From Bog-473 sp036491435 (GTDB lineage: Bacteria > Actinomycetota > Acidimicrobiia > Acidimicrobiales > RAAP-2): 64,000 nucleotides of DNA. Below are positions 25,211 through 33,702 of this stretch, one piece after another (position 1 is the first letter of the stretch; every line of letters starts with the position of its first letter). Below the pieces are notes generated by a model. It saw only the letters and a program-made list of their open reading frames with translations. It was not told the DNA's origin and ran no database searches. Where the stretch lies: contig DASXBZ010000049.1 in NCBI GenBank assembly GCA_036491435.1, positions 1 to 64,000 of the forward strand, read 5' to 3'. The translations under genes and the position numbers were made by a program.

Positions 25211-25882
25211 TCAGCGGCCGAGCTTGCCCCCGGCGAGGTCCTCGGCCATCGCCCAACCGAAGGTGACCAGGCGGTCGCCCTTCTCGGGGTCGAAACCGTC
25301 GAAGTGCTGGTCGACGCCCTCGGGGATCTTGACCTTGGCGGCGAAGAAGTCGAGGCCCCCGGCCACCGAACCGTCGCCCTTCAGGACGAACGTACGGTCG
25401 TCGAGACGGCTCTCGCAGCCGAAGCGCTTGGAGAGGCGCCGGGCCCAGGCCCGCTCCTCGCCCGACGACTTGTGCTCGGGGAAGGGCACCACGTCCTGGA
25501 GGCCCGTGAAGGCGCGGAATCCCTCGGGGGACATGAGCCGGGTCCCGAGGAGGACGTCCTCGTCGGGGAAGGCGAGCAGCGCCCGCCGGTACTGGTCGGC
25601 CATGATCGCCTTGAGAGCGGCCTCCGCCCGGGACGTGCGGTCGACCAGGGCCAGGCCCACCAGGAGGGACGGCGTGCCGCCGATCCGCTCGAGCGTGCAG
25701 AACGAGTACCCCCGGAGCTTGTTGCCCTCTCGGGCCTGGGTGATCAGGACCCACGCCTCACGCTCTTTGGAGAGGAAACCGATGTCGAAACCAGGCGGGC
25801 GGTCCGCACACAGATCCGCCATCTCGACGAGCTCAGCGTCGCTGAGCGCAGTGCAATCCTTGGTGCTCACTACGATCGGCAT
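25211..25882 (-). CDS. Conserved-looking protein of unknown function
   Basis: A 223-residue soluble protein. The ATG start follows a TAGACT hexamer by 6 nt with no ribosome site. Segments such as GFDIGFLSKEREAWVLITQA, KLRGYSFCTLERIGGTPSLL and VGLALVDR have the alternating strand and helix pattern of a GNAT-like N-acyltransferase fold, but the acetyl-CoA loop is not clear. I treat that as a weak guess. It is convergent with the previous gene, separated by 3 nt. Confidence 0.75.
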   Translation of the reverse strand: MPIVVSTKDCTALSDAELVEMADLCADRPPGFDIGFLSKEREAWVLITQAREGNKLRGYSFCTLERIGGTPSLLVGLALVDRTSRAEAALKAIMADQYRRALLAFPDEDVLLGTRLMSPEGFRAFTGLQDVVPFPEHKSSGEERAWARRLSKRFGCESRLDDRTFVLKGDGSVAGGLDFFAAKVKIPEGVDQHFDGFDPEKGDRLVTFGWAMAEDLAGGKLGR

Positions 25883-25888
25883 GCACTA

Positions 25889-25894
25889 AGTCTA
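25889..25894 (-). promoter_or_regulatory. Probable -10 element of a leaderless gene
   Basis: On the minus strand TAGACT lies 6 nt before the ATG at 25882. Confidence 0.45.
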
Positions 25895-26010
25895 CTGGCT
25901 GGTCTCGGTGCCTTCCCAACCGGGTGTCCTGCTCAGAGCCGTCGCGGCCCCGGAACACGCTGGCGTTATCCCAGCTCAAGTCCCAATTCTGGCGGGAACA
26001 TCACCGTTGT

Positions 26011-29000
26011 TCAGGAGAGAACGGCGCTCTGACCCAGCAGCCGCTTCAGCTCGCCGACGAGGCCGTTGCGGCAGTCCACGTTGAATTCAGGCGGCAGCCG
26101 CAGCACCTTTTCGCCGACGTGGAGCAGCACCGCCGAGGGCCCGGGGTGCCCGCTGAGCACATCCTTGAGACCCTCGACCCGGCGGTCGGTCAGCACGCCC
26201 AGCGGCAACTTGATGTGCAGGTCCTCCTCGCCGCGATGGAGCAGCGGCCGCGAGACCTCCATGCAGACGATCTTGGGCTCATCCTCACGGGTGTCCAGCC
26301 TCCCCTTGACGACCAGGATGGCGTCGTTCTCGATCAGCGCCCCGTACTCCGCCATGGTCTTCGGGAACACGAAGACCTCCATGGCGGCCTGCAGGTCTTC
26401 GAGGACGAACCGGGCCATGAGGTCGCCCTTCTTGGTATAGGAGCGGCGCAGGTCGGTGACCACGCCGCCCACCGTGCGCACGGGTGAGCGGTCCCCGGCG
26501 ACGGTGTCCTCTTCGCGCATGTCCGACAGGGAGCTGTCGGTGTGCCGGCTCAGCGCACCCTCAAAGCCCATGAGCGGATGGTCGCTGACGTAGAGGCCCA
26601 GCATCTCCTTCTCGAACGCGAGGCGCTGGGACTTGTCGAACTCGGTATCGGGGATGGCGACCTTGGTGCCACCCCAGCCGGGCTCGGCCTGCTCCTCTTC
26701 GAACACGGCGAAGAGGGAGGTGATCCCGAGTTCCTGCTCGCGGCGGCGCTCCAGGGTGCGGTCGACGACCTCGTCGATCACGAGGCAGAGCCCCTGGCGC
26801 GGGTGGGCGAGCGAGTCGAAGGCGCCCCCCTTGGCCAGTGACTCCATGGTCCGCTTGTTCAGGACGACCGGGTCGACCCGCGCGCAGAAGTCGAAGATGT
26901 CCTCGAAGGGACCGTTGGCCTCGCGCTCGGCGACGATGCGCTCCACGAGCCCTTCGCCCACATTGCGCACGGCCGCCAACCCGAACACGATGGCGCGGCG
27001 GTCTTCCGTGGCTGTCAGGTCCGGTGCGAACTCGGCCACCGAGCGGTTCACGTCGGGCACCAGCACGTCGATCCCCATGGAGCGGCACTCGGCCAGGTAG
27101 ACCGCCGTCTTGTCCTTGTTGTCCTTCACCGATGTGAGCAGCGCGGACATGTACTCGACGGGATAGTGCGCCTTGAGCCAGGCCGTCTGGTAGGCCACCA
27201 GCCCGTAGCCGTAGGAGTGGGACTTGTTGAACGCGTAGTCGGCGAACGGCTCGATGATGTCGAACAGCTGCGTGCCGAGCTCTTCGCCGTATCCTTCCGA
27301 TGCACAGCCCTTGACGAACTTCTCGCGCTCGGCCGCAATCATCTTGCGGATCTTCTTGCCGCACGCCTTGCGGAGGTTGTCGGCTTCCTCGAGCGAGTAG
27401 CCGGCGAACTTCTGGGCGACCCGCATCACGGACTCCTGGTAGAGCATGAGCCCGTAGGTGTCCTTGAGGATCGGCTCGATGTCCGGGTGCAGGTACTCGA
27501 GAGGCTTGCGGCCGTTCTTGAGCTCCGGGTAGTCGCGGTGCATGTTGGCCGCCATCGGCCCGGGCCGGTACAGCGCGACCAACGCGGCCACGTCATCGAA
27601 GCTCGTCGGCGCCAGCGCCCGCAGCGTCTGGCGCATGGCGGCTCCCTCGAGCTGGAAAACCCCCACGGAGTCCGCCCGGCGCAGCATCTCGAGAGTGGGC
27701 TCGTCCGTCAGGTCCACGGCATCGATGTCGAGCCGCTCCCCCGTCGCCGCCTCGATCAGGTCGAGCGTCCGCTCGATCACCGAGAGGTTGCGCAGCCCGA
27801 GGAAGTCCATCTTCAGCAGACCCAGCTCCTCGACCCCGTGCATTTCGTACTGCGTGACGATGGGGGCATCCTCGGGGTTGCCACCCGCGTCGGGCTTGCG
27901 CTGGATGGGCAAATAGTCGGTCAGCGGGTCCCGGGAGATGACCACGGCGGCGGCATGGATGCCGTCCTGGCGCCGCAGGCCTTCGAGACCCAGCGCGACG
28001 TCGATGACCTCCTTGGCCTCCGGATCGGTCTCGTACATGCCGCGCAGTTCGCCCGCGCTGGCGAAGCCGTCCTCGTGGCCCTCCGTCTTGGCGAGGCACG
28101 CCCTGAGTGGCGTGTCCCGGCCCATGATGAGAGGCGGCATGGCCTTGGCGATCTTGTCCCCCACGATGTAGGGCTTGCCGAGCACCCGCGACGCGTCGCG
28201 GACCGCGGCCCGCGCCTTGATTGTCGAGAACGTGATGATCTGCGCCACCCGGTCGCTGCCGTACTTCTCGGAGGCGTACCGCATGACGTCGGCCCGGTAC
28301 CGCTCGTCGAAATCCATGTCGATGTCGGGCATCTGCTTGCGGCCGGGGTTGAGGAAGCGCTCGAAGAGGAGGTCGTAGCGGATCGGGTCGAGATCCACGA
28401 TCCGCAGGCAGTACGCCACACAGCAGCCGGCCGCCGAACCTCGGCCCGGGCCCACCCGGATACCGCTCTCACGGGCGAAGCGGATGAGATCCCAGACGAC
28501 GAGGAAGTAGGCCGGAAAGCCCATGTCGCCGATGACGGAGAGCTCGAAGTCCAGGCGCGCCATGACCTCCCGCGGCACGGGGTCGCCGTAGCGCTGCCGC
28601 GCACCCTCCATCGTGAGGTCGCGCAGGTAGGCGAGCGCCCGATCCTCGTAGGTCGCGCCAGTGAAGCGATCGGGCACGGGGAACTCGGGCAGGCTCGGCT
28701 TCCCGAGTTCGATCTGCACATCGGCCCGCTCCGCGATCAGAAGTGTGTTGTCGCACGCCTCGGGCACATCTCGGAACAGATGGCGCATCTCGTTCGCCGT
28801 CTTCAGGTAGTGCTCGGTCCCCTCGAATTTGAAGCGGTTCGTGTCCGCCAAGAGCGCGCCGGTCTGCACGCACAACAACGCGTCGTGCGCGACGGCGTCC
28901 TCGCGGTGTGTGTAGTGGCTGTCGTTCGTGGCGAGCAGCGGCGCGTTCAACCGCCGGGCGATCTCCATCAGCTGCGGGTTGGTCCGGTGCTGGTCGGCCA

Positions 29001-29583
29001 GACCATGGTCCTGCAGCTCGACGAAGAGGTTGTCGCGGCCGAAGATGTCCTGCAGCCGGGCGGCCCGTCGCTCGGCTTCGTCCGGATCACCGGCCAACAG
29101 CGCCTGGAGGACCACGCCGCCGAGACATCCGGTCGTCGCGATCAGCCCGTCGTGATGGCGTTCGAGCAGTTCCCAGTCCAACCGTGGCTTGTAGTAGTAA
29201 CCCTCGAGATAGGCGGCCGAGGACAGCTTCATCAGGTTGCGGTACCCCTCGACGGTCTCAGCCAGGAGTGTGAGGTGGTAGTAGAGCTTCTGCCCGCCCT
29301 CGACGTCGCCGCCCGTGTCGTCGACCCGGCCGCGCCGCACCGGGCGCTCGTGCCTCGACTCGCCGGCCATGTAGGCCTCGGTGCCGATGATCGGGACGAT
29401 CCCCTGCTCCCGGCACGCCTTGTAGAAGTCCAGGACCCCGTACATGTTCCCGTGGTCCGTGATGCCCAGTGCGGGCTGCCCGTCGACGACCGCGGCGGCC
29501 ACGAGCTCGCCGACCCGCGCCGCGCCGTCGAGCATGGAGAACTCGGTGTGGGTGTGCAGATGCGTAAACGACCGCTCCGACAC
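26011..29583 (-). CDS. dnaE: DNA polymerase III alpha subunit
   Basis: The replicative polymerase, 1190 residues, close to the usual length of DnaE1. The N-terminal PHP domain starts THLHTHTEFSMLDGA and keeps GITDHGNMYG. The catalytic Asp residues are in QMPDIDMDFDERYR and in the KMDFLGLRNLSVIERT stretch; the fingers region LYQESVMRVAQKFAGYS is clear. An OB-fold is seen in the C-terminal 200 residues. A strong ribosome site AAAGGAGGG precedes the GTG. It appears to be a single gene, as the 190-nt upstream gap holds nothing else I can name. Confidence 0.98.
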   Translation of the reverse strand: MSERSFTHLHTHTEFSMLDGAARVGELVAAAVVDGQPALGITDHGNMYGVLDFYKACREQGIVPIIGTEAYMAGESRHERPVRRGRVDDTGGDVEGGQKLYYHLTLLAETVEGYRNLMKLSSAAYLEGYYYKPRLDWELLERHHDGLIATTGCLGGVVLQALLAGDPDEAERRAARLQDIFGRDNLFVELQDHGLADQHRTNPQLMEIARRLNAPLLATNDSHYTHREDAVAHDALLCVQTGALLADTNRFKFEGTEHYLKTANEMRHLFRDVPEACDNTLLIAERADVQIELGKPSLPEFPVPDRFTGATYEDRALAYLRDLTMEGARQRYGDPVPREVMARLDFELSVIGDMGFPAYFLVVWDLIRFARESGIRVGPGRGSAAGCCVAYCLRIVDLDPIRYDLLFERFLNPGRKQMPDIDMDFDERYRADVMRYASEKYGSDRVAQIITFSTIKARAAVRDASRVLGKPYIVGDKIAKAMPPLIMGRDTPLRACLAKTEGHEDGFASAGELRGMYETDPEAKEVIDVALGLEGLRRQDGIHAAAVVISRDPLTDYLPIQRKPDAGGNPEDAPIVTQYEMHGVEELGLLKMDFLGLRNLSVIERTLDLIEAATGERLDIDAVDLTDEPTLEMLRRADSVGVFQLEGAAMRQTLRALAPTSFDDVAALVALYRPGPMAANMHRDYPELKNGRKPLEYLHPDIEPILKDTYGLMLYQESVMRVAQKFAGYSLEEADNLRKACGKKIRKMIAAEREKFVKGCASEGYGEELGTQLFDIIEPFADYAFNKSHSYGYGLVAYQTAWLKAHYPVEYMSALLTSVKDNKDKTAVYLAECRSMGIDVLVPDVNRSVAEFAPDLTATEDRRAIVFGLAAVRNVGEGLVERIVAEREANGPFEDIFDFCARVDPVVLNKRTMESLAKGGAFDSLAHPRQGLCLVIDEVVDRTLERRREQELGITSLFAVFEEEQAEPGWGGTKVAIPDTEFDKSQRLAFEKEMLGLYVSDHPLMGFEGALSRHTDSSLSDMREEDTVAGDRSPVRTVGGVVTDLRRSYTKKGDLMARFVLEDLQAAMEVFVFPKTMAEYGALIENDAILVVKGRLDTREDEPKIVCMEVSRPLLHRGEEDLHIKLPLGVLTDRRVEGLKDVLSGHPGPSAVLLHVGEKVLRLPPEFNVDCRNGLVGELKRLLGQSAVLS

Positions 29584-29773
29584 CGGCCCTCCTTTCGCTA
29601 CGTCAAACTTACACCTGTGTGATTCGCCCCTGGATCTCGCAATCTATCCCCCTTCGGGGCCCGCTTCGACGATGATCCGGGACCTCATTTCGAGCTGAGG
29701 CCCGACCAGCCGAATGTCAGGCGCACCCGCTCCGCCCGCGCCTGATTCCGCCCCGCTTCGCGCGCCCGCCGGC

Positions 29774-30280
29774 TCAGAGATAGGCCCCGGTCCGGCCCCC
29801 GGCTTCACTCCCCGCGGGCAGGCTCCGCTGGCGCATCTGCTCGAGCTGTGCGCGCGCCGCCATCTGTTGCGACACGAGCGTCGCCTGGATCCCCTGGAAC
29901 AGACCCTCGAGCCACCCCACTAACTGCGCCTGGGCGATGCGCAGCTCGGCGTCGCTCGGCGCCTCGCTGTCGAAGGGCGATGTGAGCGCCTCGAGCTCGG
30001 CCACCAGGTCGGGTGAGAGCACTTCGGAGAGGGCACGGATCGACTGCTCGTAGATCTCTCGCAGCCGCACCCGGCTCTTGTCGTCGAGTGGTGCCCCCCG
30101 CACCTCGTCGAGAAGGGTCTTGACCATGGAACCGATGCGCAACACCTTCGCCGGCTCGTTGATCGATTCGGTCTTCGATTCGTCGCTGCTCTCCGCACCC
30201 GTGCCGCCGAGCACCTCGTCCGGTGCGACGGGCGGCGCAGCACCGTCCGATGGGTTGTCTCCAATGTCAGTGTTCGTCAC
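29774..30280 (-). CDS. bpa: Bacterial proteasome activator (Bpa/PafE) homologue
   Basis: Bpa is an ATP-independent ring activator of the mycobacterial 20S proteasome. The protein has the diagnostic core VLRIGSMVKTLLDEVRGAPLDD, then LSPDLVAELEALTSPF, SDAELRIAQAQLVGWLEGLF and QQMAARAQLEQMRQ. The C-terminus is GRTGAYL, where mycobacterial Bpa ends in GQYL; this tail docks into the proteasome. The N-terminal 60 residues are acidic and disordered. A start at GTG 30280 (GGAG 8 nt upstream) gives 168 residues; starts at 30289 or 30322 are also possible. Proteasome genes are not in the window. Confidence 0.9.
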   Translation of the reverse strand: MTNTDIGDNPSDGAAPPVAPDEVLGGTGAESSDESKTESINEPAKVLRIGSMVKTLLDEVRGAPLDDKSRVRLREIYEQSIRALSEVLSPDLVAELEALTSPFDSEAPSDAELRIAQAQLVGWLEGLFQGIQATLVSQQMAARAQLEQMRQRSLPAGSEAGGRTGAYL

Positions 30281-30370
30281 GTCATCCACTCCGCTCTTCG
30301 TGCCGGGGATCCGCCGGGCCACCGGACCACGCCCGGGTCGTCCCCTATGTTGCCATCGTGGTGGGCCGAC

Positions 30371-31561
30371 TTACTCAGCCCGCCATCCGAGCAGGGGAAC
30401 CAGCATTTCGTCCGTCGTGAGCGAGCCGTGCCTCGCCGCCAGGCGGAGCTCGCCGGTGTCGGCGGGGTCCAGGAAGGCGATCGGCTCGAAGGGGATCAGG
30501 GCCACGTCGCCCAAGCGGGCTGCGATCTCGGGCGCGGGAACACCGCCCAGCCACCCCTCCGCGATCACCTGCTCTTTCGTGCGGATCCAGGCCACGTCAC
30601 CGTGCAGCTCGACGGCCGCGTCCACCACGTCGTCGATCGCCCCCGGACGCGTGTGCAGCCAACGGAAGCGCCCCTCTCCGCTGATGAGCGTCAGCCCCTC
30701 CATGATCTCGGGGCCGAGCACGACGACTGCGTTGCCGACGTTCACCTGTCCGTGGTCGGCGGTCACGACCAGCACGGCACCCCGGGGGAGGACCTCGAGC
30801 ACGTCTGCCACGAGGCGGTCGGCCGCACGCAGCTCATCGTCGTAGAAGTCCCCGATCCCTTCGGCGTGTGCGACCTTGTCGATTCCCTCGTAGTAGGCGT
30901 AGATGAACGGGCTTCCCGAAGCGGCGAGCCGGCGCACCGTCGTCACGAGCCCGGCCGGCGTGTGCCAACGATGGAGATCGACTCGGCCGAGATGCGCGGC
31001 GGTGAAGCCTGTCGGTCCGTAGTCGTGGCGGGTGACCACCGGGACCGTGCCGATCGCACCGGGGAACGAAGGGAACGGTTGGAAGACGTGGGCGGGCACC
31101 CGCACCCGTGCGTCCGCGCCATCCAGGGACCATTGGAGGACGTTCATGACCGCACCGTCGAGGGCCACCCGGTACCCGAGGACACCATGCTCCGCCGGCA
31201 CTCTGCCCGTGACCAGTGTGGTCAGCGCACACGCTGTCGTACTGGGGGCGACGGAGGTGATGGACCCGCCCGAGCCCGACGTCAAGACGGGCGCCAGCCC
31301 GCTGCGGGCGCGCAGTTGCTCGGCGCCGAGACCGTCGATGACCAGCAGGACGATCTGCCTGGCCTCGGCAACCGGTGCCGGGAACCACGGCGGCGCCGTC
31401 CGACCCGGCTGCGCCAGCTGCTCGAGGAGACCGGGCACAACCCGGTGCAGGCTGGCGCCCTCCCAGTCCGGCAGCACCGGAGCCGGGCTGCCGGCGTCAC
31501 CGGGGCGTGTCCTCTGACCTGCATCTGCCACTGCAGCGTGGACCGCCGCACCGTCGCTCAC
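30371..31561 (-). CDS. Alkaline phosphatase superfamily protein (phosphodiesterase/nucleotide pyrophosphatase type)
   Basis: A 396-residue protein of the type I phosphodiesterase / nucleotide pyrophosphatase family. Metal and catalytic residues are visible in order: IVLLVIDGLGAEQL (Asp), SVAPSTTACALTTLVTG (Thr nucleophile), YEGIDKVAHAEG (Asp and His), VVTADHGQVNVG (Asp and His) and ARHGSLTTDE (His). There is no signal peptide, so it is probably cytoplasmic. The first 40 residues are of low complexity. Substrate unknown. GTG start; divergent from rrf2. Confidence 0.87.
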   Translation of the reverse strand: MSDGAAVHAAVADAGQRTRPGDAGSPAPVLPDWEGASLHRVVPGLLEQLAQPGRTAPPWFPAPVAEARQIVLLVIDGLGAEQLRARSGLAPVLTSGSGGSITSVAPSTTACALTTLVTGRVPAEHGVLGYRVALDGAVMNVLQWSLDGADARVRVPAHVFQPFPSFPGAIGTVPVVTRHDYGPTGFTAAHLGRVDLHRWHTPAGLVTTVRRLAASGSPFIYAYYEGIDKVAHAEGIGDFYDDELRAADRLVADVLEVLPRGAVLVVTADHGQVNVGNAVVVLGPEIMEGLTLISGEGRFRWLHTRPGAIDDVVDAAVELHGDVAWIRTKEQVIAEGWLGGVPAPEIAARLGDVALIPFEPIAFLDPADTGELRLAARHGSLTTDEMLVPLLGWRAE

Positions 31562-31609
31562 AAGGCCACCCTACGACCACGGCACCCACTCGAGCGGCGT
31601 TTGGGCCGG

Positions 31610-31615
31610 TAGAAT
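31610..31615 (+). promoter_or_regulatory. Probable -10 element of the Rrf2-family gene
   Basis: TAGAAT is 8 nt before the GTG at 31624; no ribosome site lies between. Confidence 0.55.
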
Positions 31616-31623
31616 CGGACGTT

Positions 31624-32058
31624 GTGAGGGTTTCGACGCGGGGTGACTACGCCAGCAGAGCACTCCTGTCGCTCGCGCTGCACGGCGCAGAGACCCCGAC
31701 CTCGGTCCGCGACATCGCCGAGCGCACCGCGCTGCCCCAGCCGTATTTGGAGCAGATCCTCCTCGCCCTCAAGGGAGCCGGGCTCGTCCGCTCCAAGCGC
31801 GGGGTCGGCGGCGGCTACGTGTTGGCACGGTCGCCCGACGAGATCTCGCTCGCCCAGATCGTCTCTGCCGTCGACGGGCCGATTGCGGCCGGCGACTTCG
31901 GTGAGCCACACGAGAACGGAGCCTGTGATCACGAGGGCCAATGCGTGCTTCTGGCCGTCTGGGCCGATGTGGGCGAGGTCATCCGCACCCATCTGCAGTC
32001 CTACACCCTGGCCGACATGGTCGATCGAGCCCAGGGCAACGTGGCCGCCACGGTCTGA
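31624..32058 (+). CDS. Rrf2-family transcriptional regulator
   Basis: A 144-residue regulator with the Rrf2 winged helix (TRGDYASRALLSLAL; SVRDIAERTALPQPYLEQIL; LVRSKRGVGGGYVLAR). Two cysteines, Cys101 and Cys107, lie in the sensing loop GACDHEGQC. IscR has three; the lack of a third suggests a different ligand set or partial Fe-S binding. No target gene of the Isc/Suf type is adjacent. The gene is probably leaderless. Confidence 0.9.
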   Translation: MRVSTRGDYASRALLSLALHGAETPTSVRDIAERTALPQPYLEQILLALKGAGLVRSKRGVGGGYVLARSPDEISLAQIVSAVDGPIAAGDFGEPHENGACDHEGQCVLLAVWADVGEVIRTHLQSYTLADMVDRAQGNVAATV

Positions 32059-32087
32059 ACCAACCGCGGTCCGGCACGGCTTCCTTC

Positions 32088-32666
32088 TCACACCGGGTCG
32101 GGGACGAAGTTCCACAACTCGACCGCGCCGGTGTTCCCCTCGCCTCCGAGCACGCACACGGCACCGACATCGAGGAGGAACAGACGTCCGGCGACCGGGG
32201 GTAGCCCGAGCCACCTGGCGGCGAGAACGCGCAGCACGTGCCCGTGGGCCACGCAGAGGCTGTCGCCCGTGTGCCGTCTCGTGCGCTCGATCACCCGGTC
32301 GACCCGGCGCCCCACGTCCGCCGGCCGCTCCCCGTCCGGCACGCCCTGCTCCCAGAGGCTCCAGTCGGGGCGCTCCTCGCGGATCTGGCGCGACGCGATC
32401 CCCTCATAGGCGCCGTAGTCCCACTCCATGAGGTCCGGGTCTGTCTGGCCCAGGAACCCGGTCAGTCGGCAGGTGTCGGCCGCCCGTCGGAGGGGGCTCG
32501 TGAGGACCAGGTCGAAGACCCACCCCGCCGAGCGGAGGTAAGCGCCCGCCGCGGCCGCCTGGCCCTCTCCCTCCGGGAGCAGGGGAATATCCGTCCGCCC
32601 TGTGTGTTGACCACTTTGGGACCACTCGGTCGCGCCGTGACGCACGAGCACCAATCGGCCGGCCAT
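32088..32666 (-). CDS. Histidine phosphatase (phosphoglycerate mutase-like) family protein
   Basis: A 192-residue protein with the phosphohistidine motif LVRHGATEW (His10), the second catalytic region SPLRRAADT, EWDYGAYEG with the acid residue, and VAHGHVLRVLAARWL. Such enzymes hydrolyse small phosphate esters; the substrate cannot be told. The ATG at 32666 begins the family's first strand. It is convergent with rrf2 (29 nt between them) and divergent from the sigma factor gene. Confidence 0.88.
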   Translation of the reverse strand: MAGRLVLVRHGATEWSQSGQHTGRTDIPLLPEGEGQAAAAGAYLRSAGWVFDLVLTSPLRRAADTCRLTGFLGQTDPDLMEWDYGAYEGIASRQIREERPDWSLWEQGVPDGERPADVGRRVDRVIERTRRHTGDSLCVAHGHVLRVLAARWLGLPPVAGRLFLLDVGAVCVLGGEGNTGAVELWNFVPDPV

Positions 32667-32824
32667 GGCGGTAGATGACCACGACCTTCCCCGAGGTCGC
32701 AAGCCGATGGGCGAACACCCCGGTGGAATGATCCGCCCTTGGTCCTGGTTGTACATCGCAGGTTCATCCCGGGATGCCCCGGGTACGTACGACAGATAGC
32801 GAGCGAAAAACGGCTGGAGCAAAG

Positions 32825-33661
32825 ATGAAGAGCGCGGTGAATACATCGGACACCTTGGGGTTGATGCTGCGCGACCTCGACCAATTCCCCATGCCCGACC
32901 ACGAGCAGCAGGTGGAACTGGCCAAGCGAGTCGCCGCGGGCGACGAGGCCGCCCGCAAGCAGATGGTCGCGGCCAACCTGCGCCTTGTGGTGCACTGGGC
33001 GCGCCGCTATCAGGACCGGGGCGTCGACATGGCCGACCTGGTCCAGGAAGGGACCTTCGGCCTCATGCGAGCCGTCGACAAGTTCGACTGGGAGCGCGGT
33101 TTCCGTTTTTCGACCTACGCGACCTGGTGGATCCGCCAGGCCCTGCAGCGTGCCGTGCAGCAGCACGGCCGGACCATCCGGATCCCTCTCGAGGTCGGTG
33201 AGCAGATCCAGCGTCTCGAGCTGACCAAGGCCGAGCTGGCGAGCACCCTGGGTCGGGCACCCACAGAGCAGGAGCTGGACGAGGCGACCGGAATGACGGC
33301 CGACGAGCGCGAGTCGCTCGAGGACGTCGCCAGGGTGACCGCGTCGCTGGACCAGCCGGCCGCGCTCGAGTCGACGACCACTTTGGGCGAGCTCGTGGCA
33401 CCTGACGACTCCGACTTCGCCAGTGACGTCGAAGAGACCATGGTCTACGAGCGGGTGCGCGACGCCGTCGAGCGGCTGCCGGGCCTCCAGCGCGACGTAC
33501 TGCGCCTGCGCTTCGGCTTCGGGGGCGACTCCCCCGCGTCGCTCCAGTCGACCGCCGAGCGTCTCGGGGTTGGCGTACGCCGGGTCCGTCGGGCCGAGGA
33601 GGAGGCGCTAGCGGCGCTCTCCGGCGACGTCGACGTGCTCGGGGTACACCAGGCAGCCTGA
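32825..33661 (+). CDS. Sigma-70 family RNA polymerase sigma factor (group 2-like)
   Basis: A 278-residue sigma factor with region 1.2/2 (RVAAGDEAARKQMVAANLRL, DLVQEGTFGLMRAVDKFDW and RFSTYATWWIRQAL), region 3 (GRAPTEQELDEATGM) and region 4 (LRLRFGFGGDSPASLQSTAERLGVGV). It lacks a long region 1.1, so it is unlikely to be the main housekeeping factor. The start is fixed by GGAG 6 nt before ATG. It resembles the SigB/HrdB-related alternative factors of actinobacteria; its regulon is unknown. Confidence 0.9.
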   Translation: MKSAVNTSDTLGLMLRDLDQFPMPDHEQQVELAKRVAAGDEAARKQMVAANLRLVVHWARRYQDRGVDMADLVQEGTFGLMRAVDKFDWERGFRFSTYATWWIRQALQRAVQQHGRTIRIPLEVGEQIQRLELTKAELASTLGRAPTEQELDEATGMTADERESLEDVARVTASLDQPAALESTTTLGELVAPDDSDFASDVEETMVYERVRDAVERLPGLQRDVLRLRFGFGGDSPASLQSTAERLGVGVRRVRRAEEEALAALSGDVDVLGVHQAA

Positions 33662-33702
33662 GGGCTCCGCACGAACACGGAGGCCGTGCGCCGGGCGACG
33701 AC

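Noticed and set aside
27166..29622. An 818-codon open frame on the plus strand opposite dnaE
   Set aside because: dnaE is certain and full length; the antisense product is low-complexity Val/Arg/Gly sequence.
33668..33690. CGCACG/CGTGCG inverted repeat between the sigma factor and rluD genes
   Set aside because: Only 6 bp with an 11-nt loop and no T-run; could be chance in GC-rich sequence.
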